NCBI GenBank assembly: GCA_902520385.1 | Contig: CABYOB010000001.1 | Coordinates: forward strand, 21,234 to 85,233 | Reading direction: 5' to 3' | DNA: 64,000 nucleotides | Origin: an uncultured Bacteroidota bacterium | GTDB lineage: Bacteria; Bacteroidota; Bacteroidia; Flavobacteriales; TMED113 | Shown: positions 16,910 through 26,121 of the stretch, one piece after another | Numbering within the stretch: the stretch's first letter is position 1 | How the letters are laid out: every line of letters begins with the position of its first letter | The notes under the pieces: model-generated | What the model was told of the DNA's origin: nothing | The model's input: only the letters and a program-made list of their open reading frames with translations | Databases searched by the model: none | Program-made: the position numbers and the translations under genes

Positions 16910-18433
16910 GTGAGTCAAAAAGAACAAACATTAAAGTTAATTATTTCCCATAGCAAAGAGTATGGTTTTGTGTTTCCTTCAAGTGAAATTTATGATGGAA
17001 TATCTGCATTTTATGATTATGGACCATTCGGGGTTGAATTAAAAAATAATATAAAAAAATACTGGTGGCAGTCAATGGTTCAGTTTCGATTAGATGTTGT
17101 AGGCCTAGATTCAGCTATATTTATGCATCCAAAGATATGGAAAGCTTCTGGTCACGTAGATGCTTTTAATGATCCCTTAATTGATAATAAAGATTCAAAA
17201 AAAAGGTATAGAGCTGATGAATTAATTGAGAATTACATCAGGAAAATCAATTTAAAAATAGAAAAAGAAATAAAGAAAGCATCCAAGAGATTTGGTTCAG
17301 ATTTTGATCGAGATAAATTTCACAAAACTTCTCCTAGAATAAACAATTATTTAAGTGAAATAAAAGACATTTCAAATAAAATGAATAGTTTTTTAAATAA
17401 TGAGGAGTTTAAAAAAGTAAAAGATTTAATATATGATTTAAATATTGTTTGCCCAGTATCAGGAACATGTAATTGGACAGATGTTCGACAATTTAATTTA
17501 ATGTTTGGCACAAAAGTAGGTTCTGTTTCTGATGAGGCTTCAAATTTATTTTTGAGACCTGAAACAGCTCAGGGTATTTTTGTGAACTTTTTAAATGTTC
17601 AAAAATCCGCTAGAATGAAAATTCCGTTTGGTATAGCTCAAATTGGAAAAGCTTTTAGAAATGAAATCATTGCACGCCAGTTTATTTTTAGAATGAGAGA
17701 GTTTGAGCAAATGGAGATGCAGTTTTTTGTTGAGCCAGGTAGTGAAATCAAGTGGTTTGAATATTGGAAGAAAGAAAGATTAAATTGGTATAAATCTTTA
17801 GGTATTTCAGATTCTAATTTAAAATACCATGATCATGAAAAATTGGCACATTATGCTAATGCAGCAACTGACATTGAGTTTAAATTCCCGTTTGGATTTA
17901 AAGAATTAGAGGGAATCCACTCAAGAACAGATTTTGACTTATCTAGTCATGCAAATGAAACAAATAAGAAAATACAATATTTTGACCCAAAGTCGAGTAC
18001 TAATTATACTCCCTATGTTGTAGAAACCTCTATAGGTTTAGACAGAATGTTTTTAGCAGTTCTTTGTGAGTCATACAGGGAGGATAATAACGGAAAAGAA
18101 AAAAGAGTTTATTTAAAAATACCACCTGTTTTATCTCCATTCAAAGTTGCTATTTTACCTTTGGTTAAAAAAGATAATTTGCCTGAAAAAGCAAAAGAAC
18201 TATATCATACATTAATAAAAGATTTTAATTGTTATTATGAAGAAAAAGACTCAATAGGTAAAAGGTATAGAAGACAGGATGCTATAGGCACTCCATTTTG
18301 TGTTACTATTGATCACGAAACCCTAGAGAACAACACAGTGACTATTAGAGATAGAGATACAATGTCTCAAGAAAGAATTAATATGGAAGATTTAAATAAC
18401 ATAATTAAAAAAAAGCTGTCTTTTAATTGTTAA
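16910..18433 (+). CDS. glyS: Glycyl-tRNA synthetase (single-chain, class II)
   Basis: Charges tRNA-Gly. This is the 507-residue homodimeric type. Visible motifs are SSEIYDGISAFYDYGPFGVELKNN at the start (given here only as a landmark), FLRPETAQGIFVNF, AQIGKAFRNEI, FRMREFEQMEMQFF (motif 2 region), ETSIGLDRM (motif 3) and a C-terminal anticodon-binding domain. I start at GTG 16910: the next in-frame stop upstream is at 16880-16882 and no ATG lies between, while family members begin at about this residue. The gene is divergent from DUF3109 and ends at a bidirectional terminator. Confidence 0.93.
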   Translation: MSQKEQTLKLIISHSKEYGFVFPSSEIYDGISAFYDYGPFGVELKNNIKKYWWQSMVQFRLDVVGLDSAIFMHPKIWKASGHVDAFNDPLIDNKDSKKRYRADELIENYIRKINLKIEKEIKKASKRFGSDFDRDKFHKTSPRINNYLSEIKDISNKMNSFLNNEEFKKVKDLIYDLNIVCPVSGTCNWTDVRQFNLMFGTKVGSVSDEASNLFLRPETAQGIFVNFLNVQKSARMKIPFGIAQIGKAFRNEIIARQFIFRMREFEQMEMQFFVEPGSEIKWFEYWKKERLNWYKSLGISDSNLKYHDHEKLAHYANAATDIEFKFPFGFKELEGIHSRTDFDLSSHANETNKKIQYFDPKSSTNYTPYVVETSIGLDRMFLAVLCESYREDNNGKEKRVYLKIPPVLSPFKVAILPLVKKDNLPEKAKELYHTLIKDFNCYYEEKDSIGKRYRRQDAIGTPFCVTIDHETLENNTVTIRDRDTMSQERINMEDLNNIIKKKLSFNC

Positions 18434-18513
18434 GCCTTAAGATTACCTATTCTTTGTATATCTAATATTTTCTAATTTATTGTTTTGTTATAAACAATCA
18501 TAAATCTTAGATA

Positions 18514-18545
18514 TAAAAAAACTCCCTATAATTTAGAGAGTTTTT
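18514..18545. terminator. Bidirectional intrinsic terminator between glyS and tRNA-Phe
   Basis: A 9-bp stem (AACTCCCTA against TAGAGAGTT, one G-T pair on the RNA) with a 5-base loop occupies 18520-18542. It is flanked by an A7 run on the left and T5 on the right, so it can end glyS transcripts rightward and the tRNA-Phe transcript leftward. Confidence 0.75.
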
Positions 18546-18551
18546 AAAGAG

Positions 18552-18624
18552 TGGTACCACCAGGAATCGAACCAGGGACACAAGGATTTTCAGTCCTTTG
18601 CTCTACCAACTGAGCTATGGTACC
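18552..18624 (-). tRNA. tRNA-Phe (GAA anticodon)
   Basis: A 73-base cloverleaf on the minus strand. The acceptor stem GGTACCA pairs with TGGTACC, followed by discriminator A. The D arm contains AGCTCAGTTGGTAGAGC, the anticodon loop is CTGAAAA, and the T arm is CCTGGTTCGATTCCTGG with the invariant GTTCGA. CCA is not encoded. A terminator lies immediately downstream and a TATATTTG promoter box 15 bp upstream. Confidence 0.97.
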
Positions 18625-18639
18625 TTTTTAAAATGTTTC

Positions 18640-18647
18640 CAAATATA
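18640..18647 (-). promoter_or_regulatory. Candidate -7 promoter box for tRNA-Phe
   Basis: Minus-strand TATATTTG, an exact TAnnTTTG match, ends 15 bp before the mature 5' end of tRNA-Phe, which would give a short precursor leader. No clear TTTG is seen at -33. Confidence 0.45.
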
Positions 18648-18715
18648 TAACAATATTTAGAATATATTATATACTATGTTTTCATAAATTTAATCTAAAT
18701 AATATTATTGATTAC

Positions 18716-19444
18716 ATGAAATTAATTATTGATGTGGGGAACACAAACATTAAAATAGGCATTTTTAAAGATGATAAGATCTTAAAAAAAATTAGATTTA
18801 ACAATGAAAAGAAAATAGATTTAACTTCAATTTTTTTAGATTTTCCAAATATAAATCAGGTTCTTTTTTGTGGTAAAAAAAGAAAACTAAAACAACAAAT
18901 TAACAATATAATAAACAAGAAAAACGTTAATTTAATTGAATGGGATGATATTCAAAAAGACATGATTGATATAAATTATGAAGTAAAAGAATTAGGTTTT
19001 GATAGACTAGGTGTTTCTGTTGGTGCTATTTATTTATATCCAAAGTTTAATAATCATTTAATAATTGACATAGGTTCTTGTATAACGTATGACCTTATAT
19101 TAAATAAAAAGTATAAAGGAGGGCAAATTAGTCCAGGAATAAACATAAGGCTAAAATCATTATCATGTTTTACTACTAGTTTACCTAATTTGCAATTTTT
19201 GAAACCAGAAAAGATGTTAGGTGATTCTACTAAAAACAGTATACAGTCTGGAGTTTTTTTTGGAGTTAATGATGAAATAAAAGCTAGAATAGAATTTTAT
19301 AAAAAAGAAATTACTGAATTAAATGTAATTTTAACTGGGGGTGATGCTTTTCATTTTAAAAATAGAATTAAAAATGTGTTTTTTGATGATGACTTATTAA
19401 TGAAAGGTTTAAATTTGCTACTTAATTATAATGTTGAAAAATAA
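18716..19444 (+). CDS. coaX: Type III pantothenate kinase
   Basis: Phosphorylates pantothenate, the first step of coenzyme A synthesis. At 242 residues it shows the ASKHA-fold signatures: LIIDVGNTNIKIGIF at the N-terminus (phosphate-binding), LGFDRLGVSVGA, LIIDIGSCITYDLI, GGQISPGI, and an LTGGDA segment near the C-terminus. It is the first of a six-gene plus-strand run continuing to the PpiD homologue. Its end overlaps the outer-membrane protein gene by 14 bp. Confidence 0.93.
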   Translation: MKLIIDVGNTNIKIGIFKDDKILKKIRFNNEKKIDLTSIFLDFPNINQVLFCGKKRKLKQQINNIINKKNVNLIEWDDIQKDMIDINYEVKELGFDRLGVSVGAIYLYPKFNNHLIIDIGSCITYDLILNKKYKGGQISPGINIRLKSLSCFTTSLPNLQFLKPEKMLGDSTKNSIQSGVFFGVNDEIKARIEFYKKEITELNVILTGGDAFHFKNRIKNVFFDDDLLMKGLNLLLNYNVEK

Positions 19445-20735
19445 TATATATATAGTATTTTTTTTATTGACTAGTATTTTACATGCTCAAGTCAACACCT
19501 CATCTCCATATTCTTTTTATGGTATAGGAAATATAAATCAAACGGGTTTTTCTCAAAATATTTGTATGAGTGGTATTTCAAATGCTATTAACGATTCACA
19601 CCATTTAAATTTTCAAAATCCTGCCAGTTATTCATTTTTAAATTTAACTTCTGTTGAGTTAGCATTTAAATTAAGTCAGTACAATATGCAACAGAGAGAT
19701 TTGCAAAAATCAGACTTGCTCAGTAATATAATTGGTTTAGGTATAGGCTTTCCATTATCTAAAAATGTATCAATTTCATTAGGTTTCAAGCCATTTAGTT
19801 CTATTGGATATGATGTTGAGTATAGCGATTTCCAAACACAATCAAACACTTTAGGTGAAATGACATATAATTTTACAGGTAATGGAGGATTAAATAAAGT
19901 TATTTTAGGAACAGCGTATAAGTTTAATATTAAAGAAGGTTTTGTTATATCGACAGGTATTAATTTAAATTATTATGTAGGTACAATTTCTAGAATTAAT
20001 TCAATTGAAATAGATTCAGTAGGATTTTATAATTATAGAGAAAATACTTCAAATTTAATTCGAGATTTTCAAATGAATTATGGTATTCTTATAGATCAAA
20101 AAATTTCTGATAAGAATTTATCCCTAGGTTTAGTTTTTTCCCCTCAAAGTAAATTAAAATCAATAGAAAATTTATATTCTCATACCTACACATTATCAGG
20201 GCAATACGAATATTTTGGAGATACCATTAAAGATATTAAAGAACAAGAGGGTTATTTGCAGCTACCAATTCATCTAGGTTCTGGAATAAATATATCTAAA
20301 AAAGATAATTGGATGGTTGGTTTTGATTATAACTATACAAATTGGAGTAATTATGCTTTATTTAACTTAAATTCAGATTATATAGAAGATTTAAATGAGT
20401 TTATACTAGGTGGATATTTTATACCAAAAATAGATGATATTCATAATTATTGGAATAGAGTTCAATACAGAATAGGGATATCATATGCATCAGGCTATTT
20501 AAATTTAGACTCTTTTGATTCAAGTCAGGGTTCAACCTTGGGCTTATTAAAGGATTATAAAATTAGCATAGGCCTGGGTATGCCAATACCAAAAAATAAA
20601 AGTCAATTGAATTTCGGATTCCAATTTGGAAAGAGGGGTGCTAATGAAAGTATTTTAATTGATGAAAAATATATTAATTTTATATTTTCAATGACTTTTA
20701 ATGATAAGTGGTTTAAAAAACGTAAAATCCAATAA
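19431..20735 (+). CDS. Outer-membrane beta-barrel protein, function unknown
   Basis: A secreted protein of 434 residues with a signal peptide ending at about residue 20 (ILHAQ). After it come NTSSPYSFYGIGN and many short amphipathic strands alternating with turns (LGIGFPLSKNVSISLGFKP, INLNYYVGTISRI), ending in an aromatic C-terminal strand, as expected of a beta-barrel. It resembles the outer-membrane protein that follows coaX in other Flavobacteriales; possible relatives are FadL/PorV-type barrels. Cargo and function are unknown. It overlaps coaX by 14 bp and is 2 bp from the TPR gene. Confidence 0.75.
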   Translation: MLKNNIYIVFFLLTSILHAQVNTSSPYSFYGIGNINQTGFSQNICMSGISNAINDSHHLNFQNPASYSFLNLTSVELAFKLSQYNMQQRDLQKSDLLSNIIGLGIGFPLSKNVSISLGFKPFSSIGYDVEYSDFQTQSNTLGEMTYNFTGNGGLNKVILGTAYKFNIKEGFVISTGINLNYYVGTISRINSIEIDSVGFYNYRENTSNLIRDFQMNYGILIDQKISDKNLSLGLVFSPQSKLKSIENLYSHTYTLSGQYEYFGDTIKDIKEQEGYLQLPIHLGSGINISKKDNWMVGFDYNYTNWSNYALFNLNSDYIEDLNEFILGGYFIPKIDDIHNYWNRVQYRIGISYASGYLNLDSFDSSQGSTLGLLKDYKISIGLGMPIPKNKSQLNFGFQFGKRGANESILIDEKYINFIFSMTFNDKWFKKRKIQ

Positions 20736-20737
20736 CA

Positions 20738-22213
20738 ATGCAACATATAAAGTATATTTTAATAATTTTTATTTTCAATTTACCAATATTAAAATCACAG
20801 TGTTTAGACTTAATGTATGGCTGTGATACAGTTCAAACAAATAATAATTTAAGTAATTATACAGAGTACTATAAACAAAAAAGTTTTAAGGATGCATACG
20901 AACCTTGGAAATGGTTAATTGAAAATGCACCTAAAAGAACAAAAAACTTATATCTACATGGTCCTAAAATTTTAAAAGGTTTAATAGAATCAACAAATGA
21001 TGAACAAGAAAAACAAAAATTAATAGATTTTTTAATTTCTGTGTATGATAATAGACTGAAAAATTATCCAGGCAAAGAAGGTTATGTTTTAGCTTTAAAG
21101 GGAAAAGATATGTACAAGTATCGCTCTGGCACAATTGAAGAATTGAATCAGTGTCGTTCCGTTTTAAAAAATTCATTTGAAACAGATGGATTAAATAGCA
21201 CAGCGACAACAATTAATTATTATTTTAATGTATCATTAAAATTATTCCAAAAACAAGAGTTAAATAAGCAAGATTTAATGACTTTGTTTTCTGATGTTTC
21301 TGAAGTTGTAGATCATAGAGAAGCTAGTATATCACAGGAAATATTTGGGTTTAATTCAGATAGTACAAGAACATTATCCTCTAAAGAGAAAAAGGCATTA
21401 TCGAAATTAGAGGCAGAATTAGGTAGAATAGAAAAAGCAAAAATAAATGTTAACAAAAATTTTGAAAAAATCATTACTAGTTGTGAACAATTAGTTGCAC
21501 TTTATGAAGGATTTGATAGATTCGGAATTAATCAAGAGTGGAATAAAAGAAAGGAAAAGTATGATAAGACATACACTGAATTTAAAAGCAGCGGTGATAA
21601 GGAAAAAGATTTAAAGTGGCTTAATAGAACTGCAGAAATATTTATCAAGAAGGATTGTATGGAAAGTGAATTTTACTTACAAGTAGTTACATTATTACAT
21701 GAAATGAATCCTACAGCAGAATCTGCTTTTAAAATGGGAAAAAGACTATATGCGAAGAAAGAGTACTCAGACGCTATAAGTTATTTTAAGGAAGCTTTTG
21801 AAAATGAAAGTACTGATAATATTAAAAAATCTAAGTATGCATTTTACACTGCTGCGGCCTCGGCTTTAGTTGGAAGTAATTCAACAGCTAGGAGTTATGC
21901 ACTTAAGGCAGCTAATTTTCGAAAAAATTGGGGAGAACCGTATATTTTAGTAGGAAAATTATATGCACAAACTTCTTCAAAGTGTGGGAATGATCCCGCT
22001 TCCAAAAAAGCAGGATATTGGGCTGCGATGGATAAGTTTCAATTAGCTAAAAAGATTGATAAATCTTGTGAAAGAGAGGCGAATAAATTGATTTCAGATT
22101 ATTCAAAAAGAGTTCCAACAAAAAGTCTATGGCGAGATAATGTTCCAAACCCTGATTCAAAAACCTATAAAATTAATTGTTGGTATACAGAAACCGTAAG
22201 AGTAAGATTTTGA
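20738..22213 (+). CDS. Secreted tetratricopeptide-repeat protein
   Basis: A 491-residue protein with a signal peptide (residues 1 to about 20) and helical repeats. Clear TPR-like segments lie in the C-terminal half, such as PTAESAFKMGKRLYAKKEYSDAISYFKEA and a following SYALKAANFRKNWGEPYILVGKLYAQ, seen here as adjacent pieces. It lies between the outer-membrane protein and lptC, the same position I recall in flavobacterial genomes, so a role in outer-membrane or LPS assembly is plausible but untested. The stop TGA overlaps the TTG start of lptC. Confidence 0.8.
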   Translation: MQHIKYILIIFIFNLPILKSQCLDLMYGCDTVQTNNNLSNYTEYYKQKSFKDAYEPWKWLIENAPKRTKNLYLHGPKILKGLIESTNDEQEKQKLIDFLISVYDNRLKNYPGKEGYVLALKGKDMYKYRSGTIEELNQCRSVLKNSFETDGLNSTATTINYYFNVSLKLFQKQELNKQDLMTLFSDVSEVVDHREASISQEIFGFNSDSTRTLSSKEKKALSKLEAELGRIEKAKINVNKNFEKIITSCEQLVALYEGFDRFGINQEWNKRKEKYDKTYTEFKSSGDKEKDLKWLNRTAEIFIKKDCMESEFYLQVVTLLHEMNPTAESAFKMGKRLYAKKEYSDAISYFKEAFENESTDNIKKSKYAFYTAAASALVGSNSTARSYALKAANFRKNWGEPYILVGKLYAQTSSKCGNDPASKKAGYWAAMDKFQLAKKIDKSCEREANKLISDYSKRVPTKSLWRDNVPNPDSKTYKINCWYTETVRVRF

Positions 22214-22827
22214 AAAAGAGCTTATTGATTTTATGGTTTTTAATCTCATCCTGCATGAATAATCAAATTGATTATAATTTTTTAAATAGTGAAGTCAACA
22301 CTATTGAAATGGGAAAAAATTTAAAAATGAATTATTTTTCTAATGGCGATAAAAATTTTCTATTACAAACTAGTAGCATGCAAACATTTGAAGATTATGT
22401 ATTTTTTAGTAGACAAAATATTGTTAAATGCATGATCGATTCTATTCTTGAAGATTTTGGTTTTCAGAGGATTGTTCAAGATACTATAAAAAATTTATCG
22501 ATTTTTTCAGATTCAGTTGTAATAATAAATTATAATAATGCCGGGGACTCTGTATTTAAAATCACTTCTAATGAACTCATTCATTACTCCAATGAGGATA
22601 TTGTAGAATTAAAAAATAATGTCAAATTACATAATTTTAAAAATAATTTTTTACAAACTAATCGCTTGTTTTGGAATATAGAAAAAAACAAAATTTTGTC
22701 TTTTGACTCTGTACTGATACAAACAAGTGATAAAATTATTAATGGATGTGGATTTTATTCTGATGATAATTTTGAAAATTACAAGATATATAATATTAAT
22801 GGTGTAATTCAAGTTGACTCCGAATAA
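22210..22827 (+). CDS. lptC: LPS export lipoprotein LptC-like
   Basis: A 205-residue protein proposed to be LptC, the periplasmic bridge of the LPS transport machine. It begins KKSLLILWFLISSC, a lipoprotein signal whose lipidated residue is Cys15. The rest is beta-rich and matches the LptC/OstA-like pattern (long alternating strands, for example VELKNNVKLHNFKNNFLQT, and LFWNIEKNKI). I choose TTG 22210, which overlaps the previous stop as TTGA and yields a proper signal; TTG 22177 would put a charged leader in front. LptC in this phylum is divergent, so the call relies partly on gene order. Confidence 0.75.
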   Translation: MKKSLLILWFLISSCMNNQIDYNFLNSEVNTIEMGKNLKMNYFSNGDKNFLLQTSSMQTFEDYVFFSRQNIVKCMIDSILEDFGFQRIVQDTIKNLSIFSDSVVIINYNNAGDSVFKITSNELIHYSNEDIVELKNNVKLHNFKNNFLQTNRLFWNIEKNKILSFDSVLIQTSDKIINGCGFYSDDNFENYKIYNINGVIQVDSE

Positions 22828-22836
22828 GACTTATTT

Positions 22837-24075
22837 ATGAACACAACAGTTATTTTTATATCTCTAATTTTTTCAGCTTTTTTTTCAGGAATGGAAATAG
22901 CTTTTTTTTCTTCGAATAAATTAAAAATAGCACTTGATAAAGAAAGTGGATCGCGTTCTGAAAAAATCATATTTAATTTTTTAGGAAATCAGTCTCATTT
23001 TATTACTACTATGTTAATTGGAAATAATATAGCATTAGTGGTTTATGGTTTATTTATGGCAAAAATTTTAAATGATCCATTATCTAATTTATTTCAGAAT
23101 CAATTTTTAATTGGATTTTTAGAGATTTTGCTATCATCAATTTTAGTTTTAATTGTTGCAGAATTTATACCAAAAGCAATTTTTTCTATTTTATCTAATA
23201 GGATGTTAAAAGTTTTCGCGATTCCTGCTTTTTTTATGTATAAAATATTAACACCAATAGTGTTCATTATAACTTTTATTTCAGGAATTATACTTAAAAT
23301 ATTTGGTGTAAAAAAAACAGAAAATAAAATAAATTTTAACAGAATAGATTTAGATAATTACTTAGAACAACATTATACTGAAAATCAAGAAGAGATTAAT
23401 CCAGAAGTGGAAATTTTAAAAAATGCGTTGGAATTTTCTAAAATAAAAGTAAGAGATTGTATGATTCCTAGAACTGAGGTAGTAAGTATGGATGTAAATG
23501 AAAGTATAGATTTTTTAAAGAGAAGTTTTTTCCAGTCTGGACATTCTAAAATTATAATTTATAGAGAAAGTATTGACTTTGTTTTGGGATATGTACATTC
23601 CTATGAGTTATTTAAACATCCTACTAAAATTCGCAATATGTTATTGCCCATATCATTTGTTCCTGAAAGTATGCCTGTAAAAAAAGTTTTAGATCAACTT
23701 TTAAAAGATAGAAGAAGTATAGCTATTGTATTAGATGAATATGGTGGAACATCAGGGATTATTTGTTTAGAAGATATTGTTGAGGAACTATTTGGTGAAA
23801 TACAAGATGAACATGATATAGAGGAGATTATGGAGGAAAAAATATCAGCAAATAAAATTAAATTTTCTGCAAAAGTTAAAGTAAGTTATTTAAATGAAAA
23901 ATATAATTTATCCTTACCTGATTCAACAGAGTATGAAACATTAGGAGGTTTAATACTTACATCGATTAGTAATATGCCAAAAAAAAATGAAAAAATAGAA
24001 GTAAATAATAGTTCGTTTGTTGTTTCTAAAGTTACAGATAACTTTATAGAGGAAGTAATACTTGTTTTAAAGTAA
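22837..24075 (+). CDS. CNNM/CorC-type transmembrane protein with CBS pair
   Basis: A 412-residue membrane protein often labelled hemolysin or CorC/HlyC. Four or so hydrophobic segments form the CNNM (DUF21) domain to about residue 160. A CBS pair follows (VRDCMIPRTEVVSMD to SIAIVLDEYGGTSGIICLEDIVEELFGEIQDEHD, quoted as two anchors), then a C-terminal CorC/HlyC domain (YETLGGLIL). The family is linked to magnesium or cobalt efflux, and the Bacteroidota paralogue GldE to gliding; I cannot separate these. It follows lptC after 9 bp and precedes the PpiD homologue. Confidence 0.85.
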   Translation: MNTTVIFISLIFSAFFSGMEIAFFSSNKLKIALDKESGSRSEKIIFNFLGNQSHFITTMLIGNNIALVVYGLFMAKILNDPLSNLFQNQFLIGFLEILLSSILVLIVAEFIPKAIFSILSNRMLKVFAIPAFFMYKILTPIVFIITFISGIILKIFGVKKTENKINFNRIDLDNYLEQHYTENQEEINPEVEILKNALEFSKIKVRDCMIPRTEVVSMDVNESIDFLKRSFFQSGHSKIIIYRESIDFVLGYVHSYELFKHPTKIRNMLLPISFVPESMPVKKVLDQLLKDRRSIAIVLDEYGGTSGIICLEDIVEELFGEIQDEHDIEEIMEEKISANKIKFSAKVKVSYLNEKYNLSLPDSTEYETLGGLILTSISNMPKKNEKIEVNNSSFVVSKVTDNFIEEVILVLK

Positions 24076-24114
24076 CAAATAAATTGTATATTCGTATCCC
24101 AAAATTATATTAAA

Positions 24115-26121
24115 ATGGCAGTATTAAATACTTTAAGAACAAATAAAATATTAAAAGGACTTACTTTTTTCATTATTGGAGTGGGTATGTATTTATTTGT
24201 GGACCCTCAGTTTGATGCATTTAAAACCTTTGGTATGGTTTTTTCTGGTAAACAAAGTCAATTAGAATTAAATTCTCTAGGAACTTCTCATGGCTACCAG
24301 TTGTTTAATACTTATGAAAGGCCAAACTCTAGAGGAGGGAGTCTTTTTATTTCAGAACCAGAAGACATAGCTGTGCAAGCTCACTTGACATATTTAGAGT
24401 TTATACAACAATCTCAAAATACAGTCAATTCAAATAAACGAAATTTGAATACAATATGGGATCATTTTTCTCAAAGATCTTTTATAAAGAAAGAAATGCA
24501 AAGTCTAGAATACAATTATTCACTTGCTGAAAAAACAGATTTAGTTAAGGGTACCATTACTGGAATAGGTAATGCTGCACCATTTTTTAATTCTTGGTGG
24601 AAAGCGTTAAGAACAGATGATGAAGGGGGGGTTGATGAAAATATAGATGGAAAGGTTTTAGAAGACAGTATTTCTGTTTGGATGGAGAACAGTAAAGTAA
24701 ATCAAAATCAAGCAAATTATTTGAATTATAATTTTATGTATAAACCTTTTCAAATTTCAAATAATGAAATTACAAGGTTTATGTCTTTATATGAAATGGG
24801 AACTTTTGCACCTAAATTGTTTTTAGAAAACGAATATATTGATGCTAATAAATCTTTAAATGGACAATATATATATTTTCCTTTTAGGGATATTAAAGAC
24901 TCAGAAATAGAAATTACAGAAGAGGAGATATTAGAATATTATAATAACAATTTAGAGAATTATAAAAATGAAAATAAACGAAGAGTAATAGATTATTATT
25001 ATTTTGAAGCAAAACCTAGTGTAGATGATATTAATAAAGCTAAAAATCAAATTTTGGCACAAGTTGAAAATAATAAAAATAAATTTGAATTATTGATTTT
25101 AGACACAGCAAATTCTTATCAAGAGTTATTAAATTTTGTGAGACAAAAATCAGTAATAAAAAATATAGTATCTATAGAAAAACAATCTTTAGAATCTATT
25201 TCAGAGTATGATAAGACAGCAAGTAATACATTAGGTAAAAATTACCTTGGACCAATTGTGGATGAAGAGATTGTTAAGATAGGAATTGTTTTACAACAAG
25301 ATTTAGATAGTATGCAAGTAGTTTTTTTAAACAAAGACATATATCTTGATGACAGCACAACAGATAAAAATTTTAGAAAAGCAAAAGATTTCGCTTTTTC
25401 TAATAAAACATCTGAAGAATTTGAGGAAAATGCAAAAAAGATTAAAAATGTTCTAATTAAAAAGAATGTTTCAATTTCAATACTAGATACAGAAATTTCG
25501 GGCATTGAAGGTAATTCTAGAGAAATTATAAGGTGGATTTATGGAATTCCAAGTAATATAAATACAGCCTTACCTTATTCCTCAGTAGAACTTGAAAACA
25601 GGAATGAAGCAAATATAAAAAGATTTACTACTAATATATATGATGATGTAGTAGTTTTTATAAAGGAATTAAAAGATGGAGACTCCAAAGATTTTGAAGA
25701 AGCAAAAGCCGAAATAAAAAAGAAAATAATTGATAATAAGAAGTCAGAATTAATTAAAGAAAAATTTTCAACTAATTGGTCCGATGATATTGATCAAATA
25801 TCCAAGAATATTAATAAAAAAGTAAATTTAGCAACTAATTTTTCTTTTTCTTCTGCTAATTTTCCTGTTGGAGGAAATGATCCAGGTGCTACAGGTTTTT
25901 TCTTTGGATTAAAAGAAAATGAGATATCTAAACCTTATGTTGGAAACAGGGGTGTGTTTGTCTTTTTAAAAACTAAAAATTTAACATCAGAAATTTCCGA
26001 ATCTGAAATATTAAGTACTAAGCAACAAGCTTTAAATAGAGTAAATGCGGATTTTAAATTAAATGTGCTTAAACAGTCTAAGTCAAATGAATACATTGAT
26101 ATGAGGCATATGTCATTTTAG
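24115..26121 (+). CDS. PpiD/SurA-like periplasmic chaperone lacking a recognisable parvulin domain
   Basis: A 668-residue protein with one N-terminal membrane anchor (KGLTFFIIGVGMYLFV), placing the rest in the periplasm. The start MAVLNTLR, the SurA-like helical region (residues 70-230), the EEILEYYNNNLENYKNE segment and the C-terminal domain match flavobacterial PpiD. However, where those proteins carry the prolyl isomerase (ASHIL and GDLG-type motifs), the sequence passes directly from YLGPIVDEEIVKI (near residue 380) to the segment that normally follows the domain. The N-terminal VGxINGxxI element is also missing. It should be a chaperone without isomerase activity. It is the last gene of the coaX run and overlaps rodA by 9 bp. 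Confidence 0.85.
   Translation: MAVLNTLRTNKILKGLTFFIIGVGMYLFVDPQFDAFKTFGMVFSGKQSQLELNSLGTSHGYQLFNTYERPNSRGGSLFISEPEDIAVQAHLTYLEFIQQSQNTVNSNKRNLNTIWDHFSQRSFIKKEMQSLEYNYSLAEKTDLVKGTITGIGNAAPFFNSWWKALRTDDEGGVDENIDGKVLEDSISVWMENSKVNQNQANYLNYNFMYKPFQISNNEITRFMSLYEMGTFAPKLFLENEYIDANKSLNGQYIYFPFRDIKDSEIEITEEEILEYYNNNLENYKNENKRRVIDYYYFEAKPSVDDINKAKNQILAQVENNKNKFELLILDTANSYQELLNFVRQKSVIKNIVSIEKQSLESISEYDKTASNTLGKNYLGPIVDEEIVKIGIVLQQDLDSMQVVFLNKDIYLDDSTTDKNFRKAKDFAFSNKTSEEFEENAKKIKNVLIKKNVSISILDTEISGIEGNSREIIRWIYGIPSNINTALPYSSVELENRNEANIKRFTTNIYDDVVVFIKELKDGDSKDFEEAKAEIKKKIIDNKKSELIKEKFSTNWSDDIDQISKNINKKVNLATNFSFSSANFPVGGNDPGATGFFFGLKENEISKPYVGNRGVFVFLKTKNLTSEISESEILSTKQQALNRVNADFKLNVLKQSKSNEYIDMRHMSF

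Noticed and set aside
16854..16931. Upstream start giving DUF3109 an extra 26 residues
   Set aside because: The extension would run into the divergent glyS start and its promoter box, and known family members begin at the internal methionine.
24617..24640. Seven-G run in the PpiD homologue as a second slippage site
   Set aside because: The frame is intact across it (Glu-Gly-Gly-Val) and seven G occur elsewhere in intact genes, so there is no sign of a switch.
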